Of a DNA stretch of 64,000 bases, positions 63,921-64,000 are shown one piece after another. The DNA is taken from NCBI GenBank assembly GCA_949316235.1, contig OX438741.1, positions 14,199,124 to 14,263,123 on the forward strand, given 5' to 3'. The notes under the pieces are model-generated. The model did no database searches. It was not told the DNA's origin and saw only the letters and a program-made list of their open reading frames with translations. Every line of letters starts with the position of its first letter. Within the stretch, counting starts at the first letter, position 1. The DNA comes from Oegoconia quadripuncta. Taxonomy: Eukaryota > Arthropoda > Insecta > Lepidoptera > Autostichidae. The translations under genes and the position numbers were made by a program.

Positions 63921-64000
63921 TTTTCAATAATGTTCCCATTGATATAACAAAATCTTCCATTCAATAAATTTAAAGATTCTATTAAACAGATAATTCATAT
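63921..64000 (+). mobile_element. LINE-E coding fragment running off the window
   Basis: TTCAATAATGTTCCCATTGA, TATAACAAAATCTTCCATTC and AATAAATTTAAAGATTCTAT correspond to FNKVPVDVQNLPFNKFKDTI at 24.69 kb, with base changes. Confidence 0.65.

Overview
The window is nuclear DNA of an insect, almost certainly a moth or butterfly. It is AT-rich, gene-poor and packed with short non-coding retroelements and 3' ends of LINEs. Its best gene is an insect C/EBP, and several repeats (an RTE-type LINE 3' end, R1-clade tails, the ACATAGGCCT repeat, the repeat carrying AACATCGTGAGGAAACC) are ones I associate with Lepidoptera. There are no operons, no CRISPR arrays and no convincing functional tRNA or rRNA genes.

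Genes. (1) 9.86-10.70 kb, minus: an intronless C/EBP transcription factor, 278 aa, complete, in a local CpG-rich island. (2) 40.37-49.05 kb, minus: a seven-exon S1 serine protease, 423 aa in my splice model. All junctions are phase-consistent. It has a complete His/Asp/Ser triad, Asp at the trypsin specificity position, a His in place of oxyanion-hole Gly193 and a 157-residue charged C-terminal extension. (3) 49.33-49.83 and 49.99-50.33 kb, minus: two unrecognised single-exon ORFs just upstream of the protease, each followed by AATAAA. (4) 53.55-55.29 kb, plus: the last two exons of an unrecognised multi-span membrane protein whose 5' part I could not find. (5) Weaker exon candidates at 56.15-56.21 kb (minus) and 59.65-59.77 kb (plus), the latter downstream of a CpG-rich, CCAAT-bearing island at 58.59-58.80 kb.

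Repeats. SINE-A and SINE-B are sister families with different tRNA-like heads on one body. SINE-C is a third tRNA-like family with about 16 copies or pieces. SINE-D is a single copy. LINE pieces include an RTE-like family (tail GATGATG), a jockey-like family called LINE-J here (tail CTCTCATATAAAA), LINE-E, a LINE 3'UTR family with a conserved hairpin, and two R1-clade insertions with intact target-site duplications at 51.6 and 52.9 kb. DNA-transposon material includes an 834-bp element with 270-bp matching inverted repeats and a mariner-superfamily transposase remnant (18.25-19.08 kb), a mariner N-terminal fragment (21.85-22.16 kb), a MITE with 20-bp terminal repeats (37.24-37.53 kb) and a foldback element (62.43-62.73 kb).

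Layout. 0-9 kb repeats; 9.8-11 kb C/EBP; 11-17 kb SINEs, LINE tails and a 157-bp CA microsatellite; 17.75-20.2 kb a satellite of about 163 bp invaded by an RTE fragment that was itself invaded by the inverted-repeat element; 20-40 kb repeats, many nested; 40.3-50.3 kb protease and the two small ORFs; 51-55.3 kb membrane-protein exons split by R1 insertions; 55.3-64 kb SINEs, CpG islands and foldback repeats.

The most notable items are the position-193 protease substitution and its extension, the three-level insertion nests with target-site duplications, a SINE pair identical in head and 5' flank but not in body, and a satellite whose unit repeats the chimeric C/EBP-ATF octamer in the same window as the C/EBP gene. 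Nothing here amounts to a demonstrated new system. All repeat family names ending in a letter are labels of mine.
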